From Bacteroidaceae bacterium (lineage in GTDB: Bacteria > Bacteroidota > Bacteroidia > Bacteroidales > Bacteroidaceae), in NCBI GenBank assembly GCA_017628775.1, contig JAGBYN010000112.1:1-21415 (forward strand): a DNA stretch of 21,415 nt, read 5' to 3'. The notes below the pieces were generated by a model that did not search any database, was not told where the DNA came from, and saw only the letters and a program-made list of their open reading frames with translations. This document shows positions 1 to 7,570 of this stretch, one piece after another (within the stretch, counting starts at the first letter, position 1; every line of letters starts with the position of its first letter). The position numbers and the translations under genes were made by a program.

Positions 1-142
1 GCCCAACGCAAGGACCTCTTATTAGGAGTTTCTCTAATGCACCGCACCCCTTCCCCAAACGCGCAGTCGCATCCTGGAGATAGGCGCAATAGCCGTGATA
101 CAGAGCGGTGATGTCTTCGGCATCTTTCAAGTTGCACAAAAC
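1..142 (-). other. possible 5' part of an unidentified minus-strand gene, or a remnant
   Basis: Read on the minus strand, a frame stays open from a TAA at 145-143 to the left edge, about 47 codons. Its residue mix is protein-like, with a DAEDITALYHGYCAYLQDA segment. No ATG begins it; only TTG codons at 139 and 130 could serve as starts. I do not recognise a family. It could be the beginning of a gene continuing to the left, a decayed gene end, or chance. Confidence 0.2.
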
Positions 143-149
143 TTATACT

Positions 150-178
150 CAAAACTCTCTAAACTCTAAACCCTCAAC
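150..178. repeat. pyrimidine-rich heptad-type repeat (ACTCTAA/AACTCTC)
   Basis: A short run built from ACTCTCTAAACTCTAAAC-like units. It is the reverse-complement flavour of the purine-rich GAGAGTTTAGAG array at 8394-8510. Two sites on opposite strands suggest one repeat family in intergenic DNA of this genome. No gene covers it. Confidence 0.5.
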
Positions 179-237
179 ACGATCAAAAAGTGATGCACTT
201 GATTCTTTTCACGTCACTAAAAGAAATTTTATCCTTA

Positions 238-273
238 TTTGTTTTCTCATGTTAATATTAATACCTAAGTTTG
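238..273 (+). promoter_or_regulatory. candidate promoter of the SLC13/DASS symporter gene
   Basis: TAAGTTTG at 266-273 matches the Bacteroidetes -7 consensus TAnnTTTG. A TTTG at 238-241 is a possible -33 box, although the 24-base gap is longer than the usual 19-21. The symporter start lies 38 bases downstream, giving a short AT-rich leader. Confidence 0.45.
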
Positions 274-310
274 CAACTTCATACATAAAAACTAACAATT
301 ATCATTTACT

Positions 311-1786
311 ATGTTTAAAATTTTTCAAGGTTTCCACTTGCTTGAGATGCTCCATCTCAAGAATCAAGACAAACGCTCAAAGGCATGGCCTAAGCACATG
401 GTCAGTCTTGTTTTCACTTTAGCCGTAACGCTGACGCTTTGGAACATGCCCATTGAAATGTTTGGCATTCCTGAACTCACTATTGTTCAGCAACGCACCA
501 TTGCGCTCTTCGCATTTGCAACACTCATGTGGTTGCTTGAAGTCATTCCTTCGTGGTGTACATCGGTTGCCATCATCGCCACATGTATCTTCACCATGTC
601 GAATGATGCGTTCTTCACCTTCACCAAGGGCATTGACCCTGAAAAACTCGGTACACTCCTGAGTTCAAAAGAAGTTATGGCTACCTTTGCCGACCCCATC
701 ATCATCCTGTTCCTCGGTGGATTTATGTTGGCTATTGCAGCAACGAAAACCGGACTTGACGTCACGTTGGCTCGTGTGCTTTTGAAGCCTTTCGGAAAGA
801 AGAGCACCAACGTACTCTTGGGCTTCCTCCTCATCACGGGTTTCTTCTCTATGTTCGTAAGTAACACAGCTACTGCGGCGATGATGATTGCCTTCTTGGC
901 ACCCGTATTGAAGGCGATTCCCGACGCTAAGGGGCGCACTGCACTCCTCCTTGCTATTCCTATTGGAGCAAATATCGGCGGTATGGGAACTCCCATCGGA
1001 ACGCCCCCCAATGCGATTGCAAACAAGATCCTTGACATCCCCTTTGGAGAATGGATGTTGTTTATGTTCCCCTTCGTTATTATTATCCTCTTGCTCTCAT
1101 GGGTGTTGCTCCGCAGTTTGTTCCCCTTCCAGCAGAAAGAAATTGAACTCAAGATTGAAGGCGAAGCACAGGGTGGTTGGCACTCAACTGTGGTGAACAT
1201 TACATTCCTCGCTACAATTCTATTCTGGTGCTTGGGCAAGGACATTATTGGTATTGGCGCCAACGCTGTAGCCATGTTGCCCATCTGTGTATTCTGCGTA
1301 ACGGGTATTATCAAGCGTCGCGACCTTGAAGAAATCAACTGGTCAGTACTTTGGATGGTGGCCGGCGGTTTTGCCCTCGGTTTGGCGCTTCAAAGCACAG
1401 GTTTGGCAAAGGTTTTGATCACGAATATTCCTTTCGGTGCTCTCAACCCCATCGCATTGCTCGTTGTGGCTGGTTTAATTTGCTGGGGTTTATCAAACTT
1501 CATCAGCAACACGGCTACAGCAGCGCTCCTTATCCCCATCCTCGCAGTTGTGGCAGAAGGTTCTCCTGCGCTTGAAGCTATCGGAGGTTCTCGTACGCTT
1601 CTTTTGGGCGTGGCAATGGCGGCTTCATTCGCCATGTGCTTGCCTATCTCTACACCTCCTAATGCTCTTGCGCACTCAACGGGACTTATTGAGCAGAAGC
1701 ACATGGTGCGCGTAGGTGTTGTAGTCGGTATCGTAGGTATGGCATTGGGCTATCTGATGCTTATCGGTTTGTCGATGTTAAAATAA
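311..1786 (+). CDS. SLC13/DASS family sodium-coupled anion (dicarboxylate) symporter
   Basis: A 491-residue polytopic inner-membrane protein of the divalent anion:sodium symporter family (VcINDY/SLC13), which imports C4-dicarboxylates or related anions with Na+. Both halves of the inverted-repeat fold carry the family's Ser-Asn-Thr signature, at about S184-N185-T186 and S399-N400-T401. Each is followed by its partner proline-rich hairpin (GTPPNAIA and STPPNALA). Length is normal for the family. The first ATG is used; an in-frame ATG 36 bases later is an alternative because the first residues look like a cytoplasmic extension. The gene stands alone between its own promoter and a hairpin terminator. 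The substrate (succinate, sulfate, citrate) cannot be read from the sequence. The long antisense frame beneath it is a shadow. Confidence 0.93.
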   Translation: MFKIFQGFHLLEMLHLKNQDKRSKAWPKHMVSLVFTLAVTLTLWNMPIEMFGIPELTIVQQRTIALFAFATLMWLLEVIPSWCTSVAIIATCIFTMSNDAFFTFTKGIDPEKLGTLLSSKEVMATFADPIIILFLGGFMLAIAATKTGLDVTLARVLLKPFGKKSTNVLLGFLLITGFFSMFVSNTATAAMMIAFLAPVLKAIPDAKGRTALLLAIPIGANIGGMGTPIGTPPNAIANKILDIPFGEWMLFMFPFVIIILLLSWVLLRSLFPFQQKEIELKIEGEAQGGWHSTVVNITFLATILFWCLGKDIIGIGANAVAMLPICVFCVTGIIKRRDLEEINWSVLWMVAGGFALGLALQSTGLAKVLITNIPFGALNPIALLVVAGLICWGLSNFISNTATAALLIPILAVVAEGSPALEAIGGSRTLLLGVAMAASFAMCLPISTPPNALAHSTGLIEQKHMVRVGVVVGIVGMALGYLMLIGLSMLK

Positions 1787-1800
1787 AATGAATAAAACAC

Positions 1801-1845
1801 AAAATGAGGGATGTCACAAGAAATGGCATTCCTCATTTTCTTTCA
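1801..1845 (+). terminator. intrinsic terminator after the symporter gene
   Basis: Inverted repeat of 13 bases: left arm AAAATGAGGGATG (1801-1813), right arm CATTCCTCATTTT (1827-1839), with one G-T wobble and a 13-base loop. A T-rich tract follows. It begins 14 bases after the stop codon. Confidence 0.75.
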
Positions 1846-1861
1846 CAAAAACCCAAAATAA

Positions 1862-2066
1862 AGTACAGAGTATAGAGTACAGAGCACAACTGCCGTGCGG
1901 TTTGATATTGCTAATGGTGTCGTGCGGGGCAGCGGCAGTCCGCATAACAAGACGCCGAAGGAACCTCCGCTCTATAACTCTAACGCAAAGCGCAAAGTTT
2001 CTTCAGTCAACGTGCGGCTCAGCTTTCCTTAACGACCTTAAGACCTTAATGACTTTTAACTCTCTT
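1862..2066. repeat. gene-free stretch with short Bacteroidetes-type repeats
   Basis: I see no convincing gene between the symporter terminator and the duplicated promoter module. Short reiterated motifs are present: an imperfect heptad run of TACAGAG/TATAGAG units (1862-1886), ACGCAAAGCGCAAAG (1983-1997; the same motif recurs at 10873-10888), and a CGACCTTAAGACCTTAATGAC-like doublet around 2033-2053. An open frame at 1788-2075 exists but is made of these repeats and lacks protein character. Confidence 0.5.
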
Positions 2067-2070
2067 TTGG

Positions 2071-2238
2071 GGTAAACCCCGAAGATACTTCGCACTCGCA
2101 GTAAGAAATATTGAAGCGAGCTTCATATTTCTCGCTCGTTTATTCGTATCTTTGAGGTAAACCCGAAGATACTTAGCACTCGCAGTAAGAAATATTAAAG
2201 CGAGCTTCATATTTCTCGCTCGTTTATTCGTATCTTTG
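2071..2238 (+). repeat. tandem duplication of an 84-base promoter/hairpin module
   Basis: Two head-to-tail copies (2071-2155 and 2156-2238) differ by only three changes: one C deletion and two substitutions. Each copy contains an inverted repeat of about 13 bp with a 2-base loop (2104-2132 and 2188-2216), and each ends in TATCTTTG, a canonical -7 box. The second copy directly drives the peptidase gene. Confidence 0.85.
2231..2238 (+). promoter_or_regulatory. promoter -7 box of the dipeptidyl-peptidase gene
   Basis: TATCTTTG matches TAnnTTTG exactly and lies 28 bases before the start codon. The -33 position falls in the right arm of the hairpin at 2188-2216, so that palindrome could act as an operator. 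An identical box sits in the upstream repeat copy at 2147-2154. Confidence 0.65.
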
Positions 2239-2266
2239 CCACGAAATTAGAACACACTTTAAAACA

Positions 2267-4417
2267 ATGATTAACAAAACTATGAAGAAAATCATTTTAC
2301 TGCTTTGTTTCATCGCCGGTATTGGAAGCGCTCATGCCGATGAGGGGATGTGGCTCCTTAAATTGATGGAACGCCAACAATTGGCCAAAACACTCAAGAA
2401 AGCTGGACTTAAACTGAAGCCTGAAACGCTCTATTCTGAAGAGGCTCCTTCGCTCCGCGAATGTATCGGTATTTTCGGTAATGGCTGTACAGGCGAAATC
2501 ATTTCGCCCGATGGTTTGGTGCTTACCAACAACCACTGTGGCTTTAGTTATGTACACGCCATGAGTACCATGGAACACAACTACCTTCAAGATGGTTATT
2601 TCGCACAAAATCGCGAAGAAGAACTTCAAGTTCCTGACCTTGACTTCACATTTGTGCTCCGCATTGTGGATGTCACCAAAGAGGTGGAAGCCAAGGCAAA
2701 GGAAAAGGGCGTGAACGAATACACCGCACAAAGTCAGGCATTCCTCCAACCTTTGGCAGAAGAATTACTCCAAGCCAGCGACCTCAAAGATAAGAAGAAC
2801 GTGAAACCACGCATTGTGCCTTACTTCGGCGGCAATGAGTTTTACATCTTCTACGAGCAAGTGTTCCCCGACGTTCGCTTAGTGGTGAACCCTCCTCAAA
2901 ACATTGCTCAGTTTGGATTCAATCAAGACAACTGGCTTTGGCCTCGCCACAATGCTGACTTCGCCATGTTCCGCATTTACGCTGATGCCAATGGCGAACC
3001 TGCTGCGTATGCAGAAACAAACGTGCCCTTGAAATGTAAGAAGTATTTACCGATTTCGGTGAAGGGCGTTGAAGAGGGTGACTACACCATGATTATGGGA
3101 TTCCCTGGTCGTACCAGCCGCTACCTAACCGCTTCGGAAGTACACTTGCGCACACAAAGCCAAAACACCCCCATCAACATGGCGGGCGAAGCACAACTAA
3201 ACTTCATGAAAGCCTTAATGGACCGCGACAGTGTGGCAAACCTAAAATTGGCGGATGAATACATGAGCCTGGGCAATGTCGTGAAGAACTATGGGGGCAT
3301 GAACGAGAGCGTTAAGAAAACTGGATTGATGAGCATTAAGGCTGATGAAGAAAAGGCTTTCCGTGCCTTTGCACAAAACAGCAACAACCCTGCCTTCAAC
3401 AACATCATTGAACGTATCGACTCGCTGGTGTGCGCCGTAGAAGATACACTGCACGACTACTACCTGCTGAATTCCACCGCTGGACAATCTAAATTTGAGG
3501 TTAACATGCCTCTGTTCGACACATTGTTTAAAGCCGTTGAAGCGGGTAAAAACGATGAGGTGGCTACTTGCAAAGAAAACATTCTTAAGTGGTATGATGC
3601 TACCATTGCTGGACTCGACCTCAACTTCGACCGCCAAACCGTTGAACTCTTAGCACCTTATTGGGTGAAATACAACCGCAAATGCGCTGCGCCCGAATAT
3701 CTTAAGGACGAAGCTACAGCCAAGCGCCACTATGCTGAGGTTTACGAAACATCCATGTTCCGCAACCGTGAGCAACTGAACGCCTTCCTCAACAACCCCA
3801 ACCACGAAGTTTTCGCAGCCGATGCGCTGGTGAAGCATTGGACTGATTTTAACGCTGCAAGCAAAAAATATGGCCCTGCACTAAACGCTTACAACACCAA
3901 GCGCAAAGAATTGGATAAGATTTACAACCTTGGTCTTTGTGAAATGTATGAATGGCGTAAAGCACCCGATGCGAACTTTACCCTGCGCATGACCTATGGC
4001 AAGGTATGTGGCTACTCACCACGCGACGCCGTGCAATACGATTGGAACACCGTGCTCGAGGGTATGTTTGAAAAGGAAAATCCGAACGACCCCGACTACG
4101 TAATTAACGAAAAACTGCGTTCGTTCTACGAAACAAAGAACTTTGGCAAGTATGCGCGCAAGGACGGCAAATTACCAACATGCTTCCTTTCAAACAACGA
4201 CATTACGGGGGGTAATTCTGGTTCACCAGTGATGAATGCCAAGGGCGAGCTCGTAGGTGTGGCTTTCGACGGTAACATTGAGAGTCTTTCAAGCGACCTC
4301 CGCTTTAACCCTGAACTACAACGTTGCATCAACGTAGATATTCGCTACGTATTGTTCCTCATCGACACCTTTGGCGGTTCAAGCTACTTGCTTGATGAGC
4401 TGGAAATTCGTGATTAA
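2267..4417 (+). CDS. dpp7: S46 family dipeptidyl-peptidase, Dpp7 type
   Basis: A secreted serine peptidase that removes N-terminal dipeptides from oligopeptides in the periplasm, feeding amino-acid metabolism. The 716-residue length is typical of S46. A Sec signal peptide (MKKIILLLC... to about residue 25) begins at residue 6, so the true start may be the second ATG at 2282. The triad is visible: H90 in TNNHCG, D231 in PRHNADFAMF, S651 in TGGNSGSPV. The residue 18 positions after the catalytic serine is Gly (AFDGN). From family knowledge, Dpp11 has Arg there for Asp/Glu at P1, whereas Dpp7 has Gly and prefers hydrophobic P1, so Dpp7-type specificity is inferred. It is followed after 50 bases by the DUF5020-like gene, probably in one transcript. 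Confidence 0.93.
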   Translation: MINKTMKKIILLLCFIAGIGSAHADEGMWLLKLMERQQLAKTLKKAGLKLKPETLYSEEAPSLRECIGIFGNGCTGEIISPDGLVLTNNHCGFSYVHAMSTMEHNYLQDGYFAQNREEELQVPDLDFTFVLRIVDVTKEVEAKAKEKGVNEYTAQSQAFLQPLAEELLQASDLKDKKNVKPRIVPYFGGNEFYIFYEQVFPDVRLVVNPPQNIAQFGFNQDNWLWPRHNADFAMFRIYADANGEPAAYAETNVPLKCKKYLPISVKGVEEGDYTMIMGFPGRTSRYLTASEVHLRTQSQNTPINMAGEAQLNFMKALMDRDSVANLKLADEYMSLGNVVKNYGGMNESVKKTGLMSIKADEEKAFRAFAQNSNNPAFNNIIERIDSLVCAVEDTLHDYYLLNSTAGQSKFEVNMPLFDTLFKAVEAGKNDEVATCKENILKWYDATIAGLDLNFDRQTVELLAPYWVKYNRKCAAPEYLKDEATAKRHYAEVYETSMFRNREQLNAFLNNPNHEVFAADALVKHWTDFNAASKKYGPALNAYNTKRKELDKIYNLGLCEMYEWRKAPDANFTLRMTYGKVCGYSPRDAVQYDWNTVLEGMFEKENPNDPDYVINEKLRSFYETKNFGKYARKDGKLPTCFLSNNDITGGNSGSPVMNAKGELVGVAFDGNIESLSSDLRFNPELQRCINVDIRYVLFLIDTFGGSSYLLDELEIRD

Positions 4418-4467
4418 GGAACATGAAACATCGTTAAAGGGTATATACCTAACAACAAAAAAACAAT

Positions 4468-5187
4468 ATGAAAAGGCTTTTATCATTGGCAATCCTTTGC
4501 ATGGCTACAATTGCAGCGCATGCACAGCTTAACGTTCAAATGCATTATGACTTAGGACGCACATGCTATGGTTCTGAATTATCAAACTGCTCATATTGGT
4601 CGGCTACCATCGAGAACTTCACAGCCGACAAATGGGGGAGCACGTACTTCTTCGTGGATGCCAACTTTGGCGACAATACCATGAAGGATACTTACGCTGA
4701 GATTTCACGCGAACTGAAGTTCTGGAAAAATCCCTTTGCCGTGCATGTGGAATACAACGGTGGACTCTCGGGCAACAGTTGCTACAACGATGCCTACCTC
4801 CTTGGGGGCGCTTACAACTGGGCAAACAGCAACTTCACCAAAACATTCTCGTTGCAACTCCTTTACCGTTACTTAGCCAACCAAACAATTGGTTCCAAGC
4901 ACAGCTGGCAAGTAACCACTGTGTGGGGCATTCATTGGGCAGATGGCTTGTACAGTTTTACGGGATATGCTGACCTCTCGCACGACAACAGCGTTAACGG
5001 CAATCTGGTGTTTAACAGCGACCCGCAATTTTGGGTAAACCTGGCGGCACTCAAACAGGTTGACGACGATATGAAACTCAGTGTGGGTACTGAAGTCAGA
5101 TTATCGAACAACCTGGTGTGGCCCTCAAATGGGAAGAACAATCGATTCTACACCATACCCACGCTCGCAGTGAAATGGACGTTCTAA
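4468..5187 (+). CDS. DUF5020-like outer-membrane protein
   Basis: A 239-residue protein with a clear signal peptide (MKRLLSLAILCMATIAAHAQ). It then shows many alternating aromatic/polar strands, such as DKWGSTYFFVDANFG and FSLQLLYRYLA, and ends in WTF, the terminal aromatic of outer-membrane beta-barrels. This fits the Bacteroidetes DUF5020 family, which I recall as resembling nucleoside-channel (Tsx)-like barrels. The family name is from memory of its N-terminal pattern, and no substrate is known to me. No promoter box is seen in the 50-base gap after the peptidase gene, so co-transcription is likely; a terminator follows. Linkage with a dipeptidyl-peptidase could mean uptake of small products, but that is speculative. 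Confidence 0.75.
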   Translation: MKRLLSLAILCMATIAAHAQLNVQMHYDLGRTCYGSELSNCSYWSATIENFTADKWGSTYFFVDANFGDNTMKDTYAEISRELKFWKNPFAVHVEYNGGLSGNSCYNDAYLLGGAYNWANSNFTKTFSLQLLYRYLANQTIGSKHSWQVTTVWGIHWADGLYSFTGYADLSHDNSVNGNLVFNSDPQFWVNLAALKQVDDDMKLSVGTEVRLSNNLVWPSNGKNNRFYTIPTLAVKWTF

Positions 5188-5228
5188 GAGAAAAACAACG
5201 TCAAACGAATCATAAAGGGAACAAAAGT

Positions 5229-5284
5229 AAACAAGGGGATAGAAACTGCAATTCAGTTGTAGCAAACAAAATCCCCCTTGTTTT
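5229..5284 (+). terminator. intrinsic terminator after the peptidase/DUF5020 pair
   Basis: Arms AAACAAGGGGAT (5229-5240) and ATCCCCCTTGTTT (5271-5283) pair with one bulge. A small inner hairpin (ACTG...CAGT) sits inside the loop, and the right arm ends in TTTT. Confidence 0.65.
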
Positions 5285-5286
5285 GC

Positions 5287-5315
5287 TTGAATAATTAAAA
5301 AAAATAGTACCTTTG
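5287..5315 (+). promoter_or_regulatory. promoter of the CorA-family gene
   Basis: TACCTTTG at 5308-5315 matches TAnnTTTG. A TTG at 5287-5289 lies 18 bases upstream, and TTTG at 5282-5285 is an alternative. Transcription would start near 5322, giving a 5' leader of about 135 bases, unusually long for this window. Confidence 0.6.
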
Positions 5316-5341
5316 CCACGATAACAAAAGTATAAACCAAT

Positions 5342-5377
5342 ATGGACGACTATTACGCGGAACAGTTTAGCAAGTAA
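5342..5377 (+). CDS. possible 11-residue leader peptide upstream of the CorA-family gene
   Basis: ATG to TAA in frame encodes MDDYYAEQFSK, about 20 bases after the predicted transcription start. It carries an Asp-Asp pair immediately after the start. Leader ORFs are known to regulate Mg2+ transporter genes in enterobacteria (mgtL, the corA leader). Function here is inference only, and a chance ORF of this size is easy to obtain. Confidence 0.3.
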   Translation: MDDYYAEQFSK

Positions 5378-5390
5378 TAGACGAGCAGGC

Positions 5391-5447
5391 ATGGCACGTT
5401 GCAACCTTCTCGTCGGGTCTTTACAGAACTTTCTTGAAGGTCAATAA
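5391..5447 (+). CDS. possible 18-residue second leader ORF
   Basis: ATG to TAA encodes MARCNLLVGSLQNFLEGQ and ends 9 bases before the CorA-family start codon. Its DNA overlaps an inverted repeat ACCTTC...GAAGGT (about 5402-5443). A second arm pair, ACGAG...CTCGT (about 5381-5412), shares bases with the first repeat, so the two stems could compete. No homology is recognised. Confidence 0.2.
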   Translation: MARCNLLVGSLQNFLEGQ

Positions 5448-5456
5448 ACCTACTGC

Positions 5457-6383
5457 ATGAAAACTTTTTGGAATTATAACAAAGCGTTGCGTACGCTTGA
5501 GGCATGGGAACCCGACTGCTGGGTTCAGGTGACATGCCCCACAACTGAGGACGAGGAATTCTTGACTGAAGAATTAGGCGTTCCCTCGTATTTTTTGGAT
5601 GACATCCGAGACAAGGACGAACGTTCGCGTTTTGAATACGACGAAGGGTGGCAACTCATTATCTTGCGTATTCCTTATGTTAAGGAGGTGCGCTCGCGCA
5701 CACCACACACAACCATTCCTATGGGTATTATCCTTAAGAAGGGCATTTGCATCACGGTGTGCAACTACGAAACGAATATGATGATTGATTTCGTGAGCTA
5801 CCAGCAAAAACGAAACATGGGCTTTACGGACTCGGTGGACCTCGTGTTCCGACTTTTCCTTTCAAGCGCGGTGTGGTACTTGAAACGACTGAAGCAAATC
5901 AACGTTTTGATTGAAGAAGCCAAGCAAAACCTTGACCGCGCCATCGACAATGAGGACCTCATCGGACTGTCGCGCTTGCAGGATAGCTTAACGTACTTCG
6001 TCACTTCAATTCGTGGAAATGAAACCCTCCTGTCGAAGTTGAAGTTTAAGCTCCCCGTGGATGAGCTCGACGCTGATTTGATTGAGGACGTGACCATCGA
6101 GATGAACCAGGCACGCGAAACCACAAACATCTACGCGCACATCCTCGACTCTACGATGGAAACCTATGCCTCAATCATCAACAACAACATGGCGAGCGTC
6201 ATGAAGCAAATGACCTCAATCTCCATCATCTTGATGTTCCCGACGTTGATTGCAAGTATCTTCGGGATGAACCTTATCAATGGCATGGAATCTGCATGGT
6301 GGGGCTTCCCCTTGGTGATTATCTCATCAATCAGTGTCACTGCCCTATTCTATTGGATTTTCCGCAAACGCACTTGGATTTAA
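5457..6383 (+). CDS. CorA-family divalent metal ion transporter
   Basis: A 308-residue member of the CorA/ZntB (2-TM-GxN) family, which forms homopentameric channels moving Mg2+, Co2+ or Zn2+ across the inner membrane. The N-terminal 200 residues form the soluble domain, rich in acidic and helical sequence including the long stalk helix. Two transmembrane segments lie at the C-terminus (about 250-270 and 282-303). The signature Gly-Met-Asn is at G270-M271-N272 at the end of TM1, and the tail is basic (FRKRTWI). All parts are intact and of normal length. It has its own promoter, a long leader with two mini-ORFs and a strong shared terminator. Ion specificity and direction cannot be assigned. 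Confidence 0.9.
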   Translation: MKTFWNYNKALRTLEAWEPDCWVQVTCPTTEDEEFLTEELGVPSYFLDDIRDKDERSRFEYDEGWQLIILRIPYVKEVRSRTPHTTIPMGIILKKGICITVCNYETNMMIDFVSYQQKRNMGFTDSVDLVFRLFLSSAVWYLKRLKQINVLIEEAKQNLDRAIDNEDLIGLSRLQDSLTYFVTSIRGNETLLSKLKFKLPVDELDADLIEDVTIEMNQARETTNIYAHILDSTMETYASIINNNMASVMKQMTSISIILMFPTLIASIFGMNLINGMESAWWGFPLVIISSISVTALFYWIFRKRTWI

Positions 6384-6398
6384 CATTTACCCAAATAC

Positions 6399-6441
6399 AA
6401 GAACTCCGAACTTTAAGACGGTCTTAAAGTTCGGAGTTCTT
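6399..6441. terminator. bidirectional terminator between convergent corA-like and glycosyltransferase genes
   Basis: A near-perfect palindrome with 21-base arms: left 6399-6419 (AAGAACTCCGAACTTTAAGA...) and right 6421-6441 (its reverse complement), centred on one G. A-rich and T-rich flanks on both sides fit termination in both directions. It lies 15 bases after the CorA-family stop and 23 bases past the end of the minus-strand gene. Confidence 0.85.
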
Positions 6442-6464
6442 TCTATGTATCGCACGGGATAGGC

Positions 6465-7565
6465 TTACGCCCGTTTATTCCAGAAATCAAGGTATCGCTG
6501 TGCCACCTTGACATGGTCATGATGTCGCGCTATATAGGTCATGCTGTCGCGCTGCAGTTGCGGAATGCGCTCGGGATGCAAGGCTAAATCCTTGAGGGCT
6601 TGATACACGCTCTCCTCATTGGGCTCTACATTAATGATTGGGCGCAACGTCGTTTCATTAAGAATCTGGTAATTCTCGGGTTCCCCCCCACCCACAACGA
6701 TTAAGCCGCGCGACATGGCCTCAAGGGCATTCATCGCTGGGGTGTAGCTATAGAGCTGATCGAGAATCACATGACTGCCATTCATGAGTTTGACATACTC
6801 CTCAAACGGAACACTTTCAACCTTAACGACCTCGCAGCGGTCGGGATAATCTGCGGCAACACGTTCTAACGCACGCAGCATAATATCTGTGCCTTTGTAG
6901 GCAGAGCGCTTACGCTGAATGCCAATAAAGAACCGCACGCGTTGAGGGGGCGTTTCAGCAATTTCGTGGGTATTTGTTTGTATGGGCATTGGAATAAAGG
7001 TGAGCTTATCGCCCCATTCTTTGACATACGAGGCATAATACTCATAAAGCCCAGCCACAATACCATCACAATCCTTCGCCACCGATTGATTCCACTCTCC
7101 TTTTGGACCACGCAACCAATCGGTGGTCCAAATATCATTATCCTCACTCTCGCGCACTTCGCAACCAAGGTTGAAATCTGAATAGCGGAATGTGGTGCAG
7201 TCTAAACCTGCCTTCACCCAATAATGATCCATACCGAAGGCGCCCATAAACAACTTTTTGTTGAAACAGCGCAAGAGTCTGTAAAAGACTCCTTGACGCT
7301 CTGCCTTGAGCGGAAGAAATATGGGATTGATGATTTGCACCACATCGTAATGGCGAAAGCTTAGGAAGGTGCGCAGCGTGCGGAAGTAATAGCACAGATC
7401 GGACCATCGACCGCCATTCATATCGCGACGCAAATCAACATCGCGCGGATAATTTTTCCAACCATCACCATCGCTGGCCACAGTAACATCATGCCCGAGG
7501 GCGCGCAACCCTAAAGCGAGGGTGGCATGCACATTGCTGTAGTCACCCAAAAGGAGTATGCGCAT
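6465..7565 (-). CDS. GT-B fold glycosyltransferase (GT4-like)
   Basis: A 366-residue cytoplasmic glycosyltransferase. The N-terminal Rossmann half starts MRILLLGDYSNVHATLALGLRALGHDVTVAS, the usual opening of GT-B acceptor domains. The C-terminal half has the donor-site pattern of GT4 enzymes: IGIQRKRSAYKGTDIMLRAL (sugar-nucleotide loop), then NALEAMSRGLIVVGGGEPENY (residues about 285-305), where the EAMSRG acidic/small-residue pattern is the EX7E-like region. It is last in a three-gene operon, beginning 5 bases after the stop of the C_GCAxxG_C_C gene, and ends at the palindromic terminator. Donor and acceptor cannot be named; no polysaccharide cluster surrounds it. Confidence 0.85.
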   Translation of the reverse strand: MRILLLGDYSNVHATLALGLRALGHDVTVASDGDGWKNYPRDVDLRRDMNGGRWSDLCYYFRTLRTFLSFRHYDVVQIINPIFLPLKAERQGVFYRLLRCFNKKLFMGAFGMDHYWVKAGLDCTTFRYSDFNLGCEVRESEDNDIWTTDWLRGPKGEWNQSVAKDCDGIVAGLYEYYASYVKEWGDKLTFIPMPIQTNTHEIAETPPQRVRFFIGIQRKRSAYKGTDIMLRALERVAADYPDRCEVVKVESVPFEEYVKLMNGSHVILDQLYSYTPAMNALEAMSRGLIVVGGGEPENYQILNETTLRPIINVEPNEESVYQALKDLALHPERIPQLQRDSMTYIARHHDHVKVAQRYLDFWNKRA

Positions 7566-7570
7566 GGCTT

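Noticed and set aside
487..1338. Open frame of 283 codons on the minus strand inside the symporter gene
   Set aside because: It is antisense to a well-conserved transporter; its composition is the complement of membrane-helix codons and shows no domain.
1788..2075. 95-codon ORF after the symporter
   Set aside because: It starts 2 bases past the symporter stop, runs through the terminator hairpin and short repeats, and lacks protein-like composition.
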